A stretch of DNA of 36,842 nucleotides from Calditrichota bacterium (lineage in GTDB: Bacteria > Calditrichota > Calditrichia > JAJRVZ01). The notes under the pieces were generated by a model. The model ran no database searches, was not told the DNA's origin, and worked only from the letters and a program-made list of their open reading frames with translations. The stretch covers positions 1 through 36,842 of the forward strand of contig JAJRVZ010000173.1 in NCBI GenBank assembly GCA_024277055.1, read 5' to 3'. Positions 33,227 to 36,842 of this stretch are shown in pieces. The position numbers and the translations under genes are program-made. Numbering within the stretch: the stretch's first letter is position 1; every line of letters begins with the position of its first letter.

Positions 33227-34498
33227 TTATTTGACTGCTTTGACTTTTATTTTGAGATGATGCGGATCAACCGATTCCACAATCACCTTTTGTCCTTTTT
33301 TTATTTTTTTGCCGCTTACCGCTTTCCATATTTCCCCATGAACCTGCACCGGGCCTTCCGGACCGATATCTTTCAGGGCAACACCGAGTTCGCCAACCAG
33401 TCCTTCGCGCCCGGTTTCCGGTTTACGGGTTTGAGCTTTAATGCCCATTCCAACGGCGAAGGCAAAAAACAGCGTTGTGGTAATGGCCGCGCCGGCGATA
33501 ACCTGCCAGCTGATCTGGAAAAAAGGTAGCGGACTGTCAATAAGCATAATCGACCCGATTACCAGCGAAATGACTCCGCCGATTGTCAAAATACCGTAAC
33601 TGGGAATTTTTATTTCCAGCAGAAAAAGTACGATGGCAAACAGGATAAGCAACACGCCGGCATAATTAACCGGGAGAGTTTGCAACGAAAACAGGGCGAG
33701 GATCAGGCAAATTCCGCCGATTACTCCGGGAAAAACCGCTCCGGGGTTATACAATTCAAAAAATATACCGTATATCCCTATCAACATCAGGATATAGGCG
33801 ATATTCGGATTACTGAGCACAGCCAGTGCCCGCTGGCGCCAGCTCATTTCGAATATGAGAATGGATGCGTTTTTTGTATGCAGGACTTTTTTACCGCTCA
33901 GAACTTCAACTTCCAGGCCGTCAACCACAGCCAGGAGACTGTCCACAGTCGGTACCACATAATCGATAACTTTTTCTTTCAGCGCCACAGTTTCCGTGAT
34001 GTTTCCGCTTTCACGGACGGCTTTCTCGGCCCAGTCTGCATTGCGTCCTCTTTTTTCGGCAACCGAACGGATATGGGCAACGGCGTCGTTCACTATTTTT
34101 TCCATCATAACCTGTGAAGAGTCCTGACCGCCGCCGAGAGTCACCGGATGCGCGGAACCGATATTGGTTCCCGGCGCCATCGCTGCGATATGTGCAGCCA
34201 TGGTAATGAAAACGCCTGCCGAGCCGGCTCGCGAACCCGGAGGGGAAATGAATACGGCAACCGGCACTTCAGATGACAAAATGCGTTTTACGATATCATG
34301 CATCGATTGCATCAGGCCGCCGGGCGTATCCATCTGGATAACCAGCAGTTCCGCCTTCCCCGCCTCCGCCCGGTCTATGGATTCGACGATGTATTCCATA
34401 GAAACCGGATCGATTACCCCGTCAACAATAATCTGATGTACCAGCGGCAAAGCCGGTAAACTTGTAGTCCCTACAATTAATAAAAATAACCACTTCAT
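33227..34498 (-). CDS. NfeD-type membrane-bound serine protease (ClpP-like plus NfeD domain)
   Basis: About 423 residues from ATG 34498 (the listed TTG 34531 lacks a family start and signal). Order: signal ([18 protein letters not shown]), ClpP-like serine protease domain (~20-220), several membrane helices, and a C-terminal OB-fold NfeD domain ([20 protein letters not shown]). The Ser-Lys dyad is visible: S93 in SRAGSAGVF and K134 in MMEKIVND, 41 residues apart, the same spacing as S97 and K138 of Pyrococcus PH1510. It cleaves hydrophobic membrane-protein segments, with the adjoining slipin as likely partner or substrate. First gene of the seven-gene minus-strand unit. Confidence 0.95.
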   Translation of the reverse strand: MKWLFLLIVGTTSLPALPLVHQIIVDGVIDPVSMEYIVESIDRAEAGKAELLVIQMDTPGGLMQSMHDIVKRILSSEVPVAVFISPPGSRAGSAGVFITMAAHIAAMAPGTNIGSAHPVTLGGGQDSSQVMMEKIVNDAVAHIRSVAEKRGRNADWAEKAVRESGNITETVALKEKVIDYVVPTVDSLLAVVDGLEVEVLSGKKVLHTKNASILIFEMSWRQRALAVLSNPNIAYILMLIGIYGIFFELYNPGAVFPGVIGGICLILALFSLQTLPVNYAGVLLILFAIVLFLLEIKIPSYGILTIGGVISLVIGSIMLIDSPLPFFQISWQVIAGAAITTTLFFAFAVGMGIKAQTRKPETGREGLVGELGVALKDIGPEGPVQVHGEIWKAVSGKKIKKGQKVIVESVDPHHLKIKVKAVK

Positions 34499-34719
34499 AG
34501 TGTTTTCCACGAATCCGGACAAGCGTTTCAAGTTAGACTAACCCGGTTTGAAAAGCAAGCAAAATTGGCAAATGTCGGGTAGACACACTTGAATTGAATT
34601 ACTTATTTTTACACATTTTTTTTGAATTGTTTAACCTGAATCCTTCAACGAAATCCGTTACCTGAGATTATGGCTGCCTTAACCATTTAATTCTCGTAGT
34701 GTTCCCCGATTGTCGTTAT
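34499..34719. other. Intergenic region upstream of the protease operon, 221 bases
   Basis: It separates the SDR gene's end from the start of the nfeD-type gene and should hold the promoter for the latter. GTTAG-A-CTAAC, an 11-base palindrome, lies at 34532-34542 (about 35 bases before the ATG). A loose TTGCTT-17-TAACTT promoter match on the minus strand overlaps it. No terminator for the SDR gene could be made out. Confidence 0.35.
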
Positions 34720-35508
34720 TCACATCGCTCCGCTGAATCGCCCTCCGTCAATCTGAATGGTGTTACCGGTCATGTAAGAGGATTGGTCGGATGCCAGAAA
34801 TGCCACCAGCCCTCCGAACTCCGCAGGATCGCCGATGCGGCGCAAAGGTACGATTTTTTTCCAGCTTTCATAGACCGCTTCGCGGGTTTCACCGGCAGCA
34901 ATGCGTTTTTCAACCAATCTTTCCAGTCCGTCGGTGGCATGAAACCCCGGCGCCACATTGTGGACATGAATCCCGTAGGGGCCGACTTCCGTCGCAACGG
35001 TTTTTGCCAGTCCGACCACTGCCAGTCGCAGCGAATTGGACAGTACCAGATTGGCAATCGGTTCTTTAACGGACATTGAAGTAATATTGATGATCTTCCC
35101 GCTTTTCTGTTTTTTCATTTGCGGCAGAACCGCTCGAAAAGCAGTCACCACACTCATCAAGGTTATCTGAAAGTATTTTTCCCATTCATCGTCGCTGGTT
35201 TCCTCAAACGACTTTACGGGGGGTCCGCCGGCATTGGTCACCAGCACATCCACCGTCCCCCATTTGTTTATGACATCGCGGATAAACCCGCTGATCTGAT
35301 CTTTATGCCGTACATCCACAACAGCGGAAAAAACTTCAGCGCCGGTCTTCTGTCGTATTTCCTGTGCGGCATTCTCAATATTCCGCTCATCACGTGAACA
35401 GACGGCCACCCGGCAACCTTCTTCCGCCAGTTTCACAGCGCTAGATTTTCCCAGTCCTTTGCTGGCGGCAAATACGACGGCAACTTTATTTTTCAGTCCA
35501 AGTTCCAT
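34720..35508 (-). CDS. SDR-family oxidoreductase with atypical active site
   Basis: A 262-residue Rossmann-fold protein of the short-chain dehydrogenase/reductase family. The cofactor loop reads FAASKGLG, with Ala for the first Gly of TGxxxGxG; NAGG (92-95) and NITS (S144) are conserved. The usual Tyr-x-x-x-Lys is replaced: alignment on AVVGLAK puts Ser 157 at the Tyr place and Arg 161 at the Lys place (SNSLR). The C-terminus (SYMTGNTIQIDGGRFSGAM) is ordinary. A recognisable SDR subgroup carries this S-N-x-L-R form and is often annotated 3-oxoacyl-ACP reductase; activity by the classic mechanism is doubtful. Strong ribosome site (AAGGAGAT) before the ATG. Monocistronic or following rluA. Confidence 0.92.
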   Translation of the reverse strand: MELGLKNKVAVVFAASKGLGKSSAVKLAEEGCRVAVCSRDERNIENAAQEIRQKTGAEVFSAVVDVRHKDQISGFIRDVINKWGTVDVLVTNAGGPPVKSFEETSDDEWEKYFQITLMSVVTAFRAVLPQMKKQKSGKIINITSMSVKEPIANLVLSNSLRLAVVGLAKTVATEVGPYGIHVHNVAPGFHATDGLERLVEKRIAAGETREAVYESWKKIVPLRRIGDPAEFGGLVAFLASDQSSYMTGNTIQIDGGRFSGAM

Positions 35509-35561
35509 TTCCCGATCTCCTTCAATTTAAACAGAATGACGATGCAAAGTGTTACCAAATA

Positions 35562-35575
35562 TCCGGCCGGCCGGA
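35562..35575. repeat. GC-rich palindrome between rluA-like and SDR genes
   Basis: TCCGGCCGGCCGGA is a perfect 14-base palindrome, flanked by AAAT-A and C-ATTT, which extends it to 24 bases with one mismatch. It could form a stem at the end of the rluA-like transcript or act as an operator before the SDR gene. The T run in the minus direction is only three long. Confidence 0.4.
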
Positions 35576-35591
35576 CATTTGATGACCTCAT

Positions 35592-36416
35592 TTAAAACGG
35601 CGGCAGGGCCTTCAACACCACCTTTTCATCACACCAATAGAATTCCAGCCGTTCCGCGTGCAGCATCAGGTACTTTGCCGGTACACCGCCGTATTTACGG
35701 TCTCCGACGATAGGACTTCCGATGTGCTGCAAATGAACGCGCAACTGATGCATTCTGCCGCTGTCCGGCTGCAATTGCACCCGGCCGGTTTCTTCAAATC
35801 TATCAATAACCCTGTATTTTGTGACAGCTTTTATTCCGTCGTCGACGACAGCCATTCTTGACGCTGCAACTCTTTTCAGTGATGCTTCTATTACCCCTTC
35901 ATCCCCTTCGGGGGCGGGACTGCATATCGCCGTGTAAGTTTTTTCTATCCGACGGTTACGGAAAAATTCTGAAAATTGCGCCGCCGATTTTTTATTGCGG
36001 GCAAACAGTAAAATACCGGAAGTATCGCGATCCAGCCGGTGCAGCGGATACAACTTCCCTTTTTCTTTTTCAGCGCGGTACAACATGGAGTTTTTTACTG
36101 AATGTCGCGTCGGCAGGGCGTTGATTCCGGGCGGTTTGTTCACCGCCAGCCAGTTCGCGTTTTCTTCTACTACCTCCAGTTCGGAAACGGATATACTCTG
36201 TTTATCCAGCGGTGCGGACACCTCTATCGCCAGCAGCAACCTGTCACCCGCTTTCACCTCCGTGGACTGCTTTCTGCAACGCCGGCCGTTCAAATACACC
36301 GCGCCTTCGTCGATCAGAGCGCGAATACGACGTCTTGACTGTTGCGGATACAATTTCGCCAGTGCCCGGTCTATTCGATCACCGGCTTCGTTCCCGGAAA
36401 CCACAAATTCCATCAT
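35592..36416 (-). CDS. RluA-family 23S rRNA/tRNA pseudouridine synthase
   Basis: A 274-residue enzyme converting uridine to pseudouridine in structured RNA. An N-terminal S4 RNA-binding domain (DRIDRALAKLYPQQSRRRIRALIDEGAVYLNG) is followed by the catalytic domain with NKPPG, LHRLDRDTSGILLFAR (catalytic Asp 129), and the C-terminal GRMHQLRVHLQHIGSPIVGDRKYGG. Length and order are those of RluC/RluD-type members; the target position cannot be told. An in-frame ATG at the second codon is an alternative start. Confidence 0.96.
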   Translation of the reverse strand: MMEFVVSGNEAGDRIDRALAKLYPQQSRRRIRALIDEGAVYLNGRRCRKQSTEVKAGDRLLLAIEVSAPLDKQSISVSELEVVEENANWLAVNKPPGINALPTRHSVKNSMLYRAEKEKGKLYPLHRLDRDTSGILLFARNKKSAAQFSEFFRNRRIEKTYTAICSPAPEGDEGVIEASLKRVAASRMAVVDDGIKAVTKYRVIDRFEETGRVQLQPDSGRMHQLRVHLQHIGSPIVGDRKYGGVPAKYLMLHAERLEFYWCDEKVVLKALPPF

Positions 36417-36487
36417 TACCCCGGTTTATTGCTTTAATTGCCCAATTGTAATACATTTAGCGCAGATAAACAACCGGATTGTTTTCA

Positions 36488-36842
36488 TTGAAAGTTCTGA
36501 AAGAAATCTCACAGCATCCGCTTATCAAAGTCATTCTCGGTATTTTTATATTGTCACTTACCGGCGCCACGCTGGTTATCCTTTTTGAAGGCGGTAATGA
36601 TCAGTTCACCGATTTAACCGATGCGCTGTGGTGGGTGCTGGTCACCATTACTACGGTGGGTTACGGCGATAAGGTTCCGGTAACACCCGGCGGCCGGGTG
36701 ATAGGAATTCTCATCATGTTTTCAGGGGTGGCACTGCTTTCCCTGTTCACGGCCACCATTTCATCCATTTTTGTTGCTCGACAAATAAAAGAGGGACGCG
36801 GTTTGGAACAGATAAAAGCCAAAGACCACCTGCTGATCTGCG
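36488..36842 (+). CDS. Potassium channel with start of an RCK/TrkA-N domain (5' part)
   Basis: Absent from the ORF track because it runs off the window. From TTG 36488 (or TTG 36479; an in-frame TAA at 36467 limits the start) 118 residues are visible. They include a membrane helix (VILGIFILSLTGATLVILF), a pore helix and the potassium selectivity filter TTVGYGD, a second helix (GRVIGILIMFSGVALLSLFTATISSIFVA), a charged linker, and AKDHLLIC, the usual entry into an RCK/TrkA-N nucleotide-binding domain. Thus a two-helix, gated K+ channel of the MthK/Kch kind. Divergent from the rluA-like gene, sharing a 71-base intergenic region. Confidence 0.9.
   Translation, partial: MKVLKEISQHPLIKVILGIFILSLTGATLVILFEGGNDQFTDLTDALWWVLVTITTVGYGDKVPVTPGGRVIGILIMFSGVALLSLFTATISSIFVARQIKEGRGLEQIKAKDHLLIC

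Noticed and set aside
34699-35079. 126-codon plus-strand ORF near the SDR gene
   Set aside because: Antisense shadow of the SDR coding sequence.

Overview
The window reads as chromosomal DNA of a Gram-negative bacterium of the Fibrobacteres-Chlorobi-Bacteroidetes (FCB) superphylum, most likely a Calditrichaeota/KSB1-like lineage. The taxon is an inference. It rests on two large secreted proteins that end in Por/type IX secretion (T9SS) sorting domains with the YPNPFN signature, a PorV/PorQ-like outer-membrane barrel at the left edge, many lipoprotein signals, and a mix of ATG, GTG and TTG starts. I found no rRNA, tRNA, CRISPR array, insertion sequence or phage gene.

Layout. (1) 1-518: 3' end of a PorV/PorQ-like barrel gene. 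(2) 600-12763, plus strand: a tight beta-mannoside utilisation operon. It holds a sugar ABC importer (binding lipoprotein and two permeases, no ATPase), two different GH130 enzymes, a lipoprotein of probable alpha/alpha-toroid fold, a GH2 beta-mannosidase, and a 1049-residue T9SS-exported protein with PKD-like and LamG domains. (3) 12841-14160: MFS exporter; 14403-14615 (minus): TM2-domain protein. (4) 14963-18114, plus: two tandem paralogous mono-heme lipocytochromes, a tri-heme lipocytochrome, then a cupredoxin/carboxypeptidase-regulatory-like protein, together a periplasmic redox module. (5) 18187-20712 (minus): secreted endonuclease/exonuclease/phosphatase-fold protein with a T9SS tail. 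(6) 21431-21631: cold-shock protein with a long leader and a very strong terminator. (7) 21812-23005: second MFS transporter, with a perfect palindrome abutting its promoter. (8) 27051-23013 (minus): fused [2Fe-2S]/molybdenum hydroxylase of the selenium-dependent xanthine dehydrogenase type, an overlapping 70-codon Cys-rich small gene, and an SsnA-type amidohydrolase, behind a near-consensus sigma-70-type promoter. (9) 34498-27241 (minus): NfeD-type membrane serine protease, slipin, TPR-DUF3108 protein, and a complete TPR-associated TRAP transporter (TatT, DctP, DctQ, DctM). (10) 35508-34720 (minus): SDR protein lacking the usual catalytic Tyr and Lys; 36416-35592 (minus): RluA-type pseudouridine synthase; 36488-end (plus): potassium channel, truncated by the window.

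How the parts work together (inference). The left operon imports and breaks down manno-oligosaccharides by phosphorolysis and hydrolysis. The xdh-like operon and the neighbouring TRAP operon share a strand and may serve uptake and oxidation or deamination of N-heterocycles, but the TRAP ligand cannot be read from sequence. The points most worth a second look are the small Cys-rich gene locked between the molybdenum hydroxylase and SsnA, the methionine-rich tandem cytochromes beside a type-1 copper protein, the divergent GH130 pair, and the protease-stomatin-TPR-TRAP gene string.
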